Shown here in pieces: positions 1-8,473 of a stretch of 32,918 nucleotides of DNA. Both the position numbers and the translations under genes were made by a program. The stretch covers positions 1 to 32,918 of the forward strand of contig JAJDEA010000012.1 in assembly GCA_029260035.1 (NCBI GenBank). Direction: 5' to 3'. Position 1 is the stretch's first letter. Every line of letters begins with the position of its first letter. This DNA is from Phycisphaerae bacterium (GTDB lineage Bacteria; Planctomycetota; Phycisphaerae; UBA1845). The notes beneath the pieces are model-generated. The model made no database searches. It saw only the letters and a list, made by a program, of their open reading frames with translations, and had not been told where the DNA came from.

Positions 1-2
1 TG

Positions 3-446
3 GGCATCGAGCCTTTTCTCATATCGTCTTCTTTGTTGGGAGTTGTTGCGCAGCGATTGGCTCGAAAAGTATGCCCTTCCTGCCGAACTTCCTATTACCC
101 GGCTCCGTCTCTTCTAGAACGTGTCGGATGGGAGCATCGCACAAACGAGGTTTTCCAAAAAGGCGAGGGCTGTCGAAAATGCAACAATACGGGCTTTCGC
201 GGACGCGTGGGTATTTACGAAGTCATGGTGATGGATGCCGAAATCAAGAGGCTCGTGCAGAACGAAGCGTCTGAGACGGACCTTCGGATGTATTTGGCGG
301 AAATCGGCTGGCGCACCTTGCGCGACAAAGCACTCGACATTGTGGAGCGAGGCGACTCAACACTGGAAGAAGTCTTGAGAGTTACTCGGTCTGAAGCCGT
401 CGAAGTTGGTGATGCCACGGGTGCTGGTGCGGAGGAAAGCCCATGA
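3..446 (+). CDS. GspE/PilB-family secretion ATPase, C-terminal part (5' end outside window)
   Basis: This is the C-terminal end of the cytoplasmic hexameric ATPase that powers pseudopilus or pilus assembly. The frame is open from the left edge, and the first codons read GIEPFLISSSLLGVVAQRLARKVC, split here only as a motif description. That matches the stretch just after the Walker B and His boxes in GspE/PilB. A four-cysteine zinc motif is visible as CPSC and, about 30 residues later, CRKC, followed by NNTGFRGRVGIYEV, which is diagnostic for the GspE zinc-finger domain. The Walker A and B motifs lie off the window. The stop codon TGA overlaps the ATG of the next gene (ATGA), so the two are probably translationally coupled. 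The family is certain; the choice between GspE and PilB is not, because the N-terminal domain is missing. Confidence 0.95.
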   Translation, partial: GIEPFLISSSLLGVVAQRLARKVCPSCRTSYYPAPSLLERVGWEHRTNEVFQKGEGCRKCNNTGFRGRVGIYEVMVMDAEIKRLVQNEASETDLRMYLAEIGWRTLRDKALDIVERGDSTLEEVLRVTRSEAVEVGDATGAGAEESP

Positions 447-1663
447 TTTTCGCCTATGAAGCAGTGGATTCCGTTGGAACGAAACGGCAAGACGTGCTCG
501 ATGTCCGCAGTTCGCAGGATGCTATTGAAAAGCTGCGAAGCCAGGGACTTTTTGTTACGAGCATCATCGAGAAATCTGCGGATTCGGTTGAAGCCGACAA
601 TTCGGCACTCAGCGCTGATGACAACCACAAGTTTTCCCTGGGAACGCTGGCGCTTATCACCCGGCAGTTGGCGATGCTTCTGAAGTCCGGAAGTGGCATT
701 GTCGCGGCATTTAATGCGATTCATAAACAAACCAAGAATGCCAAACACCGTGCCGTGATAGCGAAGATAGTTGTGGACCTTGAGGAAGGCGTGTCACTTT
801 CAGAATCTCTTCGAAAATTCCCAAGGTGCTTCGATGCCGTCTACTGCGCAATCATCTCCGCAGGCGAGGCGAGCGGTACATTGTCGGAAATGCTGGATCG
901 GCTTGCAACCATCGTCGGCAAGCAGCGTGTCATGAAAAAGAAAGTGATTGGGGCGCTGGCTTATCCAGTGCTGTTGACGGCGATGTGTACCAATATCATA
1001 GCAGGACTACTCATTTTTGTCTTACCTAGATTTGCGGTGATGTTCGACGAACTAGGTATTGAAGCGCCCGCGTCGACCAAGCTCATGCTCAGCGCCGGAG
1101 CCTTTCTCACAAACAACTGGTACTTTGTGCTGGCTGGTATAGCCTTGCTCATTGCGGTTGTCGTTTGGACCGTTAGAAGCAAACAGGGCAGGGCTTGGAT
1201 TTGCAACATGCAGACGGAGGTGCCGATCATCGGGAACCTTAGGCGGAAGCTTATACAGGCGCAGGTGCTGCGAACGATGGGCATGCTTACTGAAAGCCAG
1301 GTTGGGCTATTGGATTCCCTGGACCTTGCGCGCGGAGCTACTCGCAACCGGCGGTTCCAAAAACTTTTTGATGACTTGTTCAACGCCGTCACGTCAGGTG
1401 GATCGATGAGTGCCACCTTCGAGGAATCGCAAATGGTGGATTCCTTCGTATGTCAGGCGATTCACACGGGTGAAGATTCCGGAAATTTAGGTGGAGCGAT
1501 GTGCTATTGCGCTGACTCATTGGATGAATCAAACGTTGAGTTGATTGATGTCATCATGAAGCTTCTTGAGCCAACGATTTTGATTGGAATGGGTGTTGTT
1601 GTTGGGGCGGTAGCGATTTCGCTATTCCTGCCGCTATTCGATTTGACTTCGGCAATCAACTAA
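443..1663 (+). CDS. GspF/PilC-family inner-membrane platform protein
   Basis: The 406-residue product has the length and layout of GspF/PilC, the polytopic platform protein that couples the ATPase to pilin polymerisation. Two related cytoplasmic helical repeats are visible, each beginning near a motif like TRQLAMLLKSGSGI (about residues 72-85) and LIQAQVLRTMGML (about 270-285). Three hydrophobic segments lie near residues 165-195, 222-243 and 378-401, the last ending in LFLPLFDLTSAIN, typical of the family C-terminus. The ATG start overlaps the stop of the upstream ATPase gene by four bases. Its position directly after the ATPase and before pilM-pilN-pilO supports assignment to the same machine. 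Confidence 0.95.
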   Translation: MIFAYEAVDSVGTKRQDVLDVRSSQDAIEKLRSQGLFVTSIIEKSADSVEADNSALSADDNHKFSLGTLALITRQLAMLLKSGSGIVAAFNAIHKQTKNAKHRAVIAKIVVDLEEGVSLSESLRKFPRCFDAVYCAIISAGEASGTLSEMLDRLATIVGKQRVMKKKVIGALAYPVLLTAMCTNIIAGLLIFVLPRFAVMFDELGIEAPASTKLMLSAGAFLTNNWYFVLAGIALLIAVVVWTVRSKQGRAWICNMQTEVPIIGNLRRKLIQAQVLRTMGMLTESQVGLLDSLDLARGATRNRRFQKLFDDLFNAVTSGGSMSATFEESQMVDSFVCQAIHTGEDSGNLGGAMCYCADSLDESNVELIDVIMKLLEPTILIGMGVVVGAVAISLFLPLFDLTSAIN

Positions 1664-1678
1664 CGGAAGCCGAGTGCC

Positions 1679-2788
1679 ATGATTCAAATGTTACGTCCAT
1701 CTAAATGCTTGTCTCCCATCGGAGTTGATTTGGGCGAGACTGCGATCCGAGCTTGTCAAATCGTTCGACATGGGCGCGAGTTTGTTGTCACCAAAATGGC
1801 GAAAGTGGATCTATCGAAAGAATCAAAAGATACAGCGCGGGCGGATATCGAGAAACAAGCGTTGCAGCGGTGCATCGAGATGGGCGGTTTTAAGGGGCGT
1901 AGCGCTGCGATTGTGCTTCACACTCCTGACGTTCGTCTTCATGCGATCGAATTGCCGAAAGCGGAAGCGAATATGATGGACAGTGTTGTTCATTTTGAAA
2001 TTCAGCGCTTGACAGGGCAGGAATTGGGTGATCTGGAAACGCGCTATTGGAGATTGCCGGCTGGTGCCCCGAATTCTCCTACCGGGATGGGGGCTGCAGC
2101 GTCTCTCGAACTTGTGACAAGCCGCATTAACTCTTGTGAGCGCATAGGTTTGGATTGCTTATGCGTGGACGTCGATGTAGCCGCTGTGTCACGAGTTGGT
2201 GCTATGCTTCGGTCATCGCCGACGGAACGGACAAGAGATATTTGGGGCGTGTTGGACCTTGGCGGACGATCAGCACGATTGACGATTTGTGTCGACGATG
2301 TGCCGGTGAATGCCAGGCCTGCATCGGGAGGCGGTGAGGTGTGGACCGAACAAATCGCTAGTGCTCTGGATATTGGCCTGGGTAGCGCAGAGATTCATAA
2401 GCGTGAACATGGCATTTCGCTGTCCACCAAAGGTGAACATGAGTCAAAGGATGTGGCTCCGAAGACTGAATTGGGTGAGATTATGTTCGGTGCCCTGCGA
2501 ATCGAATTGCACAACTTGGCTAGCGAGATTAAGCGATCGTTTGAGTATGTGCTCGGCTGTTATCCTGGAAGGAAAGTGTCAGACCTCATTCTCGTTGGTG
2601 GAGGTAGCGGCTTGTCCAATCTAAACGTCTTTCTGTCCGATGCTTTGGGCATTGACGTGCGATCCGCAGCCGACTATTTGCAGGATTCGGGTTGCCAAAT
2701 TCGATTTTCCAGTGCGACGGGCCATTGTATCGAAGACTTTTCCACTGCTATTGGTGCGGCACTTGGAGGCTTGAGATTGAATGATTAA
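1679..2788 (+). CDS. pilM: PilM-like actin-fold pilus assembly protein
   Basis: The 369-residue product looks like PilM, a cytoplasmic actin/FtsA-like ATPase that anchors the PilN/PilO inner-membrane complex; GspL carries the equivalent domain in type II systems. Actin-fold landmarks are visible. PIGVDLGETAIRACQIV near residues 13-29 is the phosphate-1 loop, GVLDLGGRSARLTI near 190 is the phosphate-2 loop, and ILVGGGSGLSNL near 305 is the adenosine motif. There is no transmembrane segment, as expected for PilM and unlike full-length GspL. The ATG lies 15 bases after the gspF-like stop and has a GGAAG about nine bases upstream. The 3' end overlaps the next gene by eight bases. Confidence 0.92.
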   Translation: MIQMLRPSKCLSPIGVDLGETAIRACQIVRHGREFVVTKMAKVDLSKESKDTARADIEKQALQRCIEMGGFKGRSAAIVLHTPDVRLHAIELPKAEANMMDSVVHFEIQRLTGQELGDLETRYWRLPAGAPNSPTGMGAAASLELVTSRINSCERIGLDCLCVDVDVAAVSRVGAMLRSSPTERTRDIWGVLDLGGRSARLTICVDDVPVNARPASGGGEVWTEQIASALDIGLGSAEIHKREHGISLSTKGEHESKDVAPKTELGEIMFGALRIELHNLASEIKRSFEYVLGCYPGRKVSDLILVGGGSGLSNLNVFLSDALGIDVRSAADYLQDSGCQIRFSSATGHCIEDFSTAIGAALGGLRLND

Positions 2789-3392
2789 CGTCAATTTCAT
2801 GCCAAAACGTATGGCCCTCGCCAAGGCTCGCAATCGTCGAGTTCGGAAATGGCTTTGCGCAGTTGGATGGGCACTGGTTGCATTGATTGGAGCCTGGGGA
2901 GTCGATGGTACGCGGAGGGTGGAGGCTGGTTCGCTGCGCAACGAGATAATGGTGCTGCAATCGCGCCTTCAGGAAGGTAAGGGGGAACTCGCCAAAACCG
3001 CGTCGCAAGCTCATGTCGTCTTGCGTCAGATCGAACATGCAGATGCGTTGCGGGCAAAACGCCCCTGGTCATCGCTCCTTCAACTTGTAGCGGAGAGTAT
3101 GCCTGAGGGTTGTTGGTTGATTTCACTAGGTACGGATCCCGCTGTTCCTGGAAATAGAGTTCTCTCGCGAAAGGCGGTTTCGAAAGAAGACGTCAAGAAT
3201 GAAGCGATCGTCATTCAATCCCCTCGAAAGTTACGCCTTGTTGGATATGCAACGAACGATGACGAATCGTTCATCTTTGTCGAACGGTTGAAGAAGAGTA
3301 ACGCGTTTCAATCGGTCAATCTTCTGAAATCGAAGCGGGAGCCGCACCGGGATGGCTTCTATTATCGTTTTGAAATTGCTTGTGAGTGGTAA
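2781..3392 (+). CDS. pilN: PilN-like inner-membrane assembly protein
   Basis: The 203-residue product fits PilN. It has a short cytoplasmic N-terminus beginning MINVNFMPKR (the PilN peptide that docks on PilM normally reads INLLP-like), one transmembrane helix at about residues 26-43, a coiled coil at about 48-75 and a ferredoxin-like periplasmic domain. It overlaps pilM by eight bases and the next gene by seven, so this is a tightly coupled operon. A GGAGG lies inside the end of pilM, 12 bases before the ATG. Sequence conservation in this family is low, so the call rests on architecture, the N-terminal motif and position. Confidence 0.85.
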   Translation: MINVNFMPKRMALAKARNRRVRKWLCAVGWALVALIGAWGVDGTRRVEAGSLRNEIMVLQSRLQEGKGELAKTASQAHVVLRQIEHADALRAKRPWSSLLQLVAESMPEGCWLISLGTDPAVPGNRVLSRKAVSKEDVKNEAIVIQSPRKLRLVGYATNDDESFIFVERLKKSNAFQSVNLLKSKREPHRDGFYYRFEIACEW

Positions 3393-3982
3393 CTGTGCGC
3401 CAATCAGACAAATACGCATTGTGGTTCATTGATCTAGCCGGGGTGGTGTCGCTGGCTGCTTTGCTTGCGTTGCTCGTGTGGTTCGTCACCGTTCGATACG
3501 ATACGAATTCGACGGAGCTGACGAAGCTGCATGCGGCTGTTAAGTCCGCGCAGGGAGATATTCGTTCACTTAGTCAATCGCAGCGCCAGCAGGATACGCT
3601 CGTTGCTGAGCGTCAAGAGAAACTAACCAATCTAGGAAAAATTCCCACTAGCGCGCCTATATCAGGATATTTTCGTACTGTTTCCGGCCTGGCGACGAGT
3701 GCGGGGTTGGATGTCTTGGGGCAGACACCGATGTCGCCCCAGGGGTATCCAGGACTCATCGAGGAGCGGTGTGCTTACGAGGTCGCGGGTACGTTACCGA
3801 AACTGGCTCGCTTTCTGCATAAAATCGAACAAACGGAATATTGGGCTGACGTTGGGTATCTTTCGATCGAACGTAAGAACCAAATCGGAGTCGCGTCTGC
3901 GGGGTGCATGGCGAAGATAACATTTAGTTTGTTCGCATCGCCTGCGATGGATCATGCTTCATCCAAGGTTGAGGGGTCATGA
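3386..3982 (+). CDS. pilO: PilO-like inner-membrane assembly protein
   Basis: The 198-residue product has the PilO layout: a short N-terminus, one transmembrane helix (about residues 17-34, VVSLAALLALLVWFVTV), a periplasmic coiled coil (about 42-80) and a small alpha/beta domain. The region reading ERCAYEVAGTLPKLARFLHKIE resembles the PilO/GspM ferredoxin-like core. The start is a GTG at 3386 that overlaps the pilN stop; a second GTG at 3395 is possible. PilO dimerises with PilN below the platform. The order PilM-PilN-PilO is conserved across type IV pilus operons and supports the call. Confidence 0.83.
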   Translation: MVTVRQSDKYALWFIDLAGVVSLAALLALLVWFVTVRYDTNSTELTKLHAAVKSAQGDIRSLSQSQRQQDTLVAERQEKLTNLGKIPTSAPISGYFRTVSGLATSAGLDVLGQTPMSPQGYPGLIEERCAYEVAGTLPKLARFLHKIEQTEYWADVGYLSIERKNQIGVASAGCMAKITFSLFASPAMDHASSKVEGS

Positions 3983-4545
3983 CAAGCGCGAAGAAGAAGA
4001 AATTATACGGTGTCATTCTTGGCTCGTGCGGGTTAGCGTTTTTGGTGGATACTTTTCTACTTGACGGCAGTCCCGATAGTGCCACGGCTTCAATGGTCAC
4101 TAGTGGCGCGACAATCGGCATGCCGGTTTCATTCGACGGCAAGACCAATGCGAAATCCATCGCGATTCCACAGATTCACTTTCCGTCCAATTTGTCGAGT
4201 TTTACTTTTTCGTCCGAATTGCCTGACCTGTTCGAACCTCCGGATAAGCAAAAGAACCTGCAAGATAAGACCGAAAATGATGATCTTGGTTTGAAGCGAG
4301 CTGGTGCAATCGCGGACCCAAGTCTAGTTGATACGCAGAAGTTTGAAGAGAAAAAACAACTCGATGCCATCTATACTGGCGACAGTCTCAAAATTGCGAT
4401 TGTTAATGGCCAATGGGTCCACTTAGGCCAAACAATTGATGGATGCAAGCTCAAGGAAATTCGGACGAACGAGGCCGTTTTTGAGTGCTACGACGGTGAC
4501 ATAGTTATGAGAATCAAAGGCAAGACGAATTGGTCGGGAAGTTAA
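3979..4545 (+). CDS. PilP/GspC-like periplasmic connector protein
   Basis: This 188-residue protein has an N-terminal lysine-rich start, one hydrophobic segment (about residues 9-27), a variable linker, and a C-terminal small beta domain at about 133-185. The C-terminal part (IAIVNGQWVHLGQTIDGCKL followed by an IRTNEAVFECYDG-like stretch) matches the pattern of the GspC HR domain, PilP and GspB C-termini, which reach the outer-membrane secretin. The ATG overlaps the pilO stop as ATGA. In pilMNOP operons the next gene is pilP, so position agrees. No lipoprotein cysteine is visible, unlike classical PilP, so GspC- or GspB-like is an equally good label. No secretin gene is present in the window. 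Confidence 0.7.
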   Translation: MTSAKKKKLYGVILGSCGLAFLVDTFLLDGSPDSATASMVTSGATIGMPVSFDGKTNAKSIAIPQIHFPSNLSSFTFSSELPDLFEPPDKQKNLQDKTENDDLGLKRAGAIADPSLVDTQKFEEKKQLDAIYTGDSLKIAIVNGQWVHLGQTIDGCKLKEIRTNEAVFECYDGDIVMRIKGKTNWSGS

Positions 4546-4658
4546 AGTATCTTAAATTTGAAGACGATACGCGATATGTGAATGTGACAAGATTTCTGCC
4601 ACGGCGATGGCGATGGAGTGCCCTGTCGGCTGAGTCGAAACAGGAAAGGTAATGATTG

Positions 4659-5159
4659 ATGAAAACACAGAAAATGAAACGTCAAGGATTTAGTTTGGTC
4701 GAGTTGGTGATTGTGGTTGTTATTATTGGTGTTATCGCAGCCATTGCGGTGCCGCGTATTAGTCGTGGGGCGAAAGGTGCGGGCGATGCTGCAATTCGAG
4801 CGACGCTTGCAGGAATGCGAAACGCGCTGGATATGTACGCTGCCGAACATGGGGGAACCTTCCCGGATGGAGCGGACCAGGCTGCCGTTGAAGCTCAACT
4901 CGTAGCCAAGACTGCATTCGACGGTTCGGCTGGGACAGACTTTGGTCCGTATCTGCGGACTGGTTTCCCGTCGATTCCCATTGGGGAAAACAAGGGCGCA
5001 TCGACAATCACTATTATCACTTCTGGCGATCCGGTCGTAGATGCCGCGTCCGTTGCGACGGGGGTCGCGTGGCTGTATAGCAACGACACCGGCAAGATCG
5101 TTGCGAATTCGATGCTGGCTGATGGCGGCACGCCTGCTCAAAACTACAGAGACTACTAG
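4659..5159 (+). CDS. GspG-like type II secretion major pseudopilin
   Basis: The protein has a classic class III prepilin signal: a basic leader ending in KRQG, then FSLVELVIVVVIIGVIAAIAVPRI, with Gly at -1, Phe at +1 and Glu at +5. Prepilin peptidase would cut after the Gly and methylate the Phe. The rest is a short alpha/beta domain of about 140 residues with the GspG-like LDMYAAEHGGTFPDG stretch. A TTG at 4656 is in frame, but the ATG at 4659 is preferred because AGGAAAGG sits about ten bases upstream. It follows the pilP-like gene after about 113 bases and is followed by a strong terminator, so it may be expressed at its own higher level, as expected for a major subunit. Confidence 0.9.
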   Translation: MKTQKMKRQGFSLVELVIVVVIIGVIAAIAVPRISRGAKGAGDAAIRATLAGMRNALDMYAAEHGGTFPDGADQAAVEAQLVAKTAFDGSAGTDFGPYLRTGFPSIPIGENKGASTITIITSGDPVVDAASVATGVAWLYSNDTGKIVANSMLADGGTPAQNYRDY

Positions 5160-5288
5160 CGGGCGACGGCTGTTGTCGCTTGTAGCGGATGCTCAGCAGT
5201 ATATGAGATTAGTCCAGCGTCACTACATTCGCCGGACACCAGAAACTTAGGGCGATAACTCGGCCCAACCGTACCAATCATTATCAAG

Positions 5289-5329
5289 AAGCCGCAGGAG
5301 ACGTGTTTACGTTTTCTGCGGCTTTTTTG
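5289..5329 (+). terminator. Rho-independent terminator after first GspG-like pseudopilin
   Basis: A nine-base perfect stem (AAGCCGCAG at 5289-5297 and CTGCGGCTT at 5316-5324) is followed directly by a run of T. It lies 130 bases after the GspG-like stop and separates the upstream operon from the minor pseudopilin genes. Confidence 0.9.
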
Positions 5330-5401
5330 TTTGTATAGGATCACGAATCGTACACTTTAACCGGAGTAGCAGTCTGATTTAGTGGAATATGGAGTCAACC
5401 G

Positions 5402-5968
5402 ATGTGCACAAAGCCAAGCAAGAAGCGCATGATGTCCAGCGCGTTTAGCTTGGTCGAGCTTGTCATCGTTGTGACAATTATCGGAATACTCGCGTCAATT
5501 GCGATCCCACGTATTTCGCGTGCCGCCAGAGGCACAAAAGGGAGTGCCCTGCAGGCGACGCTTTCGAGTGTTCGAAAAGCGGTTGACGCCTACTATGCGG
5601 AGCATGGCAAGTACCCTGGATACGACCCATCAAATGGCCTGGCCAGTGATGCCCATTTTGTCAATCAATTGACTCAATTTACGGATGTGGACGGCAAACC
5701 AAGCGCTGCATCTTCGAGCCAATACCGATTCGGGCCGTATCTCCGATCCCCATTTCCCACAAACTTTTTTAACAATCTGGCAACGGTCAAAGTCAAGGCG
5801 GTTCCCGGTGCGCCGGACCCGGCCAAAAATACCTTCGGCTGGGTCGCGGTTCTGTCACATGGTTACTTTGGCGTTAGTGCAACGTCAGCCGACCTCGACG
5901 GCGCGGGAATCAAGGACCCGAAGTTGAAAGACGAAATGGTTAGCAAGGGAGCAAGCATGGCTCTTTAG
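5402..5968 (+). CDS. Second GspG-like pseudopilin
   Basis: The 188-residue product carries a prepilin leader of 14 residues ending in Ala, then FSLVELVIVVTIIGILASIAIPRIS with Glu at +5. It is a paralogue of the upstream pseudopilin: both share the PRISR-A-RG motif after the hydrophobic stem, a similar following helix, and a YAEHG stretch before the variable domain. Ala rather than Gly at -1 is tolerated by some prepilin peptidases but is less common. A GGAG lies seven bases before the ATG. The domain after residue 70 has a longer C-terminal part than the first copy. It follows a terminator, so it probably starts a second transcription unit for the minor pseudopilins. Confidence 0.88.
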   Translation: MCTKPSKKRMMSSAFSLVELVIVVTIIGILASIAIPRISRAARGTKGSALQATLSSVRKAVDAYYAEHGKYPGYDPSNGLASDAHFVNQLTQFTDVDGKPSAASSSQYRFGPYLRSPFPTNFFNNLATVKVKAVPGAPDPAKNTFGWVAVLSHGYFGVSATSADLDGAGIKDPKLKDEMVSKGASMAL

Positions 5969-6039
5969 TCGCTCTTGAACAGCGTGTTGGTGGATGCAGA
6001 CGCATCCTCCAGCATTTATGTTTATCACGGGATAATGCG

Positions 6040-6558
6040 ATGGCGCGAAGACGCACACAAATCAACCTACGAAAGTGCAAGGCCTTTACGGTGGTCGAGC
6101 TGATCGTCGTGATGAGCGTCATTGGCACCGTTTCAGCCATTGCGGTGCCTCGGTATGTCAATTTTCTGGCACAAGGTGACATGGCAGCCGCTGCAAACAG
6201 AATTGTCGTGGACCTCGCCTATGCCCAACAAAGAGCGAGGCTGACCGGTCAAGCTCAGACCGTGACGTTTGACCTAGCTCGAAGTGCATATACGTTCGAT
6301 AGAATCGACGACATCAGTCGGTCGAATGTGTTGTATACCGTTAACCTTGCGGAGGCTCCGTACGACGTGGATATTCAAACTGCAAACCTAGGTGGCGATA
6401 CGGCCTTGATTTTTGATGTCTATGGCAGACCAGACAGCGGCGGCATAATCAGAGTTGGTAGTTCGAAGTATAGAAAGCTGATTACGGTCGACTCACAGAC
6501 TGGAAAAGCGAATTCGGGTAAGACGGAGAGAATGTCACCCATCGTTGTAATTCCGTAA
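6040..6558 (+). CDS. GspH-like minor pseudopilin
   Basis: The 172-residue product has a basic 15-residue leader ending in CKA, followed by FTVVELIVVMSVIGTVSAIAVPRY. Glu is present at +5, and Ala is again at -1. After the stem come AAANRIVVDLAYAQQRARLTGQ and TVTFDLARSAYTF, the helix plus beta pattern of GspH/FimT-type minor pseudopilins. It sits 71 bases after the second GspG-like gene, in the same direction. The ribosome binding site is weak. GspH-like proteins help form the tip complex that primes pseudopilus assembly. Confidence 0.85.
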   Translation: MARRRTQINLRKCKAFTVVELIVVMSVIGTVSAIAVPRYVNFLAQGDMAAAANRIVVDLAYAQQRARLTGQAQTVTFDLARSAYTFDRIDDISRSNVLYTVNLAEAPYDVDIQTANLGGDTALIFDVYGRPDSGGIIRVGSSKYRKLITVDSQTGKANSGKTERMSPIVVIP

Positions 6559-6639
6559 CAGAATCCAGTGCATAGCTGTGACTGAACCGATCGGAAAAGA
6601 GATGTCTTGTTGGTAATCAGTAATTGAGGCCGCTTGAAT

Positions 6640-7617
6640 ATGGCAAATGCTTCATCAATTAGTTTACGATGCGTCAGGCGACGCAATGGCTTTACGCTCA
6701 TAGAGATGGCTGTGAGCCTGAGTATCATGTCGGTCGTGATGCTTGGTCTTGGGTCTACCGTGCTTATCGCCACCAACGCGGCGAATACCGGTTCTTCGAC
6801 AAACGGAAAGACGGCTGATGCGGGTGAGGTGGTACAACGCATCACAGCGGACCTGCAATTTGCCAAGTCGTTCATCGAGAGGGAGCAGACGGCCATTACA
6901 TTCACCGTCCCAGACCGCACCGGAGATACGGTGGATGAAACCCTGCGATACGCGTGGTCGGGGATCGCAGGAGACCCACTCACGTTCGAATACAACAAGA
7001 GTGGCACGAGCGCCATTCTGCTGGAGGATGTCCACAGGCTGGATTTTGGATACATGCTGACCAAAGTAACGCCTGCTGTCGTCTCTGGTACGGAGGGGGC
7101 AGAACAATTACTCATCGGACATTACAACGCTCCGGGCGCGAGCCAGGAGGACAGAGTTATTTCAGGTATCCTTTGGGGCGCGCAGTATTTCCATCCGACG
7201 CTTGCAGCCGATGCGATTTCCTGGAAAGTGATCCGCGTTCAACTGGCTATGGCAAGGGCCGGAAGGGCGCAAAGCAACTTGACCTTCGAGCTTCGCACTG
7301 CGACTCCGTCGAAAACGCCCGGTGCCACAGTTCTAGCATCCGAATCATTCTCGGAAAGACTGCTATCGCCAGTCTATTTTTGGATCGAATGGACGCCAGA
7401 TGTTCCAGTTGCGGACTTGGATCCCAATACGGGCCTCTGCCTTGTCGTCCGCGGTGACGTTGGCCCGTCGGCGCTCGTGCTTGTTGAGACGGGTGGAACT
7501 CCTATGACCTCGGGCGCGCATTGGCTGACCAGTGCTGATAGCGGCAACACATGGAGCGCTGTTGGGGACACCGATGATGCTGCATTCAACGTATTTGGGA
7601 CCGTAACGGTGCCTTAG
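6640..7617 (+). CDS. GspJ-like minor pseudopilin with extra C-terminal beta-sandwich
   Basis: The leader ends in RRRNG and is followed by FTLIEMAVSLSIMSVVML, with Gly at -1 and Glu at +5. Residues to about 175 (DAGEVVQRITADLQFAKSF, then short beta strands such as ITFTVPDRTGD and LRYAWSG) fit a GspJ-like pilin fold. GspJ is usually about 200-230 residues, but this protein is 325. The extra part, about residues 180-320, contains LTFELRTATPSKTPGATVLASESFS and later a TGLCLVVRGD stretch. That pattern resembles extracellular choice-of-anchor beta-sandwich domains. A TTG at 6634 is in frame; the ATG at 6640 is preferred, with GAGG upstream. The pseudopilin call is firm; the identity of the C-terminal domain is inferred by eye. 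Confidence 0.83.
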   Translation: MANASSISLRCVRRRNGFTLIEMAVSLSIMSVVMLGLGSTVLIATNAANTGSSTNGKTADAGEVVQRITADLQFAKSFIEREQTAITFTVPDRTGDTVDETLRYAWSGIAGDPLTFEYNKSGTSAILLEDVHRLDFGYMLTKVTPAVVSGTEGAEQLLIGHYNAPGASQEDRVISGILWGAQYFHPTLAADAISWKVIRVQLAMARAGRAQSNLTFELRTATPSKTPGATVLASESFSERLLSPVYFWIEWTPDVPVADLDPNTGLCLVVRGDVGPSALVLVETGGTPMTSGAHWLTSADSGNTWSAVGDTDDAAFNVFGTVTVP

Positions 7618-7731
7618 GATTATCGTTTATTGAACCGGAAATGTTCATGATGAAACGGACGTCAGAGCTGGATGATGATAGCCATATGGCACTGCGATGT
7701 TGTCAAAGATGATTTCGCCAGGAAGAACATT

Positions 7732-8454
7732 ATGAGTCCTCAAAAGAAGACCGCAACACGACATCGCGCGTCTGGCCTAGGCCTGGTTGACGCGATCATG
7801 TCAATCGCCATTGTGTCGGGATTGCTCGTGGGAAGCCTGAGTATGTTGGGGGCTGTGACCAAGGCGGGCATGATTCAGGCGGAGAAGAGTCAAGGAGGAG
7901 CGCTAGCGCAACAACTGATGCAGGAAATTCTACATTTTTCGTACGAAGAACCCGCGACCGAGTCCGGTTCGATAGGAGACAAGGGAGATTCATCCGGCAT
8001 GTCGACGGATCCTATGACTCAACTACCTGTTCCTCCTGTGTTTGGCCCCGAATCGGGTGAATCAGGCGGAAACCGCAAAAAGTTTGACGATGTGGACGAC
8101 TATTTAGGCTGGTCTGCCTCGCCGCCGGAAAAGAAGGATGGAACGAAGCTGGCAAAGAAGGTTGGTTATACACGGCAGGTTGATGTCGCTTATGTAGACC
8201 CGACCAACCCTACTTCGGTTTTTGGCACCGACCAAGGCTTGAAAAGGATCATCGTGACGGTCACCGACTCAAACGGCAAGAGCACGACACTCACAGCGCT
8301 CAAGGGTCGATTCGGTTTGAACGAACAACTGCCGGATGTGATAACGATTTACCTGTCCGGTGCAAGCGTCGATTTGCAAGTGGGCGCGAATACGGCCTCC
8401 GAAATACATAGCATGGTTAATTTTACGAACGACATAATTTACGCAACGCAATAG
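7732..8454 (+). CDS. GspI/PilV-like minor pseudopilin with Asp at +5
   Basis: The ATG at 7732 is chosen because AGGAAG lies seven bases upstream and because it gives a normal 15-residue basic leader ending in RASG; an in-frame ATG at 7672 would add an unlikely 20 residues. The mature N-terminus would be LGLVDAIMSIAIVSGLLVGSLSML, so the residue at +5 is Asp instead of Glu, and +1 is Leu. The following QLMQEILHFSYEEP resembles GspI/PilV-type minor pilins. The middle (about residues 85-145) is acidic and rich in Gly, Ser and Pro; the C-terminal part has beta-rich stretches. Position between GspJ- and GspK-like genes supports GspI. Confidence 0.75.
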   Translation: MSPQKKTATRHRASGLGLVDAIMSIAIVSGLLVGSLSMLGAVTKAGMIQAEKSQGGALAQQLMQEILHFSYEEPATESGSIGDKGDSSGMSTDPMTQLPVPPVFGPESGESGGNRKKFDDVDDYLGWSASPPEKKDGTKLAKKVGYTRQVDVAYVDPTNPTSVFGTDQGLKRIIVTVTDSNGKSTTLTALKGRFGLNEQLPDVITIYLSGASVDLQVGANTASEIHSMVNFTNDIIYATQ

Positions 8455-8473
8455 CATTACAACGGAACAACGT

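Noticed and set aside
215..748. Minus-strand frame of 177 codons opposite the gspE/gspF junction
   Set aside because: It lies fully antisense to two certain genes, has no recognisable domain and no ribosome binding site.
6420..7115. Minus-strand frame of 231 codons
   Set aside because: It is antisense to the GspH- and GspJ-like genes, and its Ser/Thr/Val-rich product has no motif; it looks like a shadow of the coding strand.
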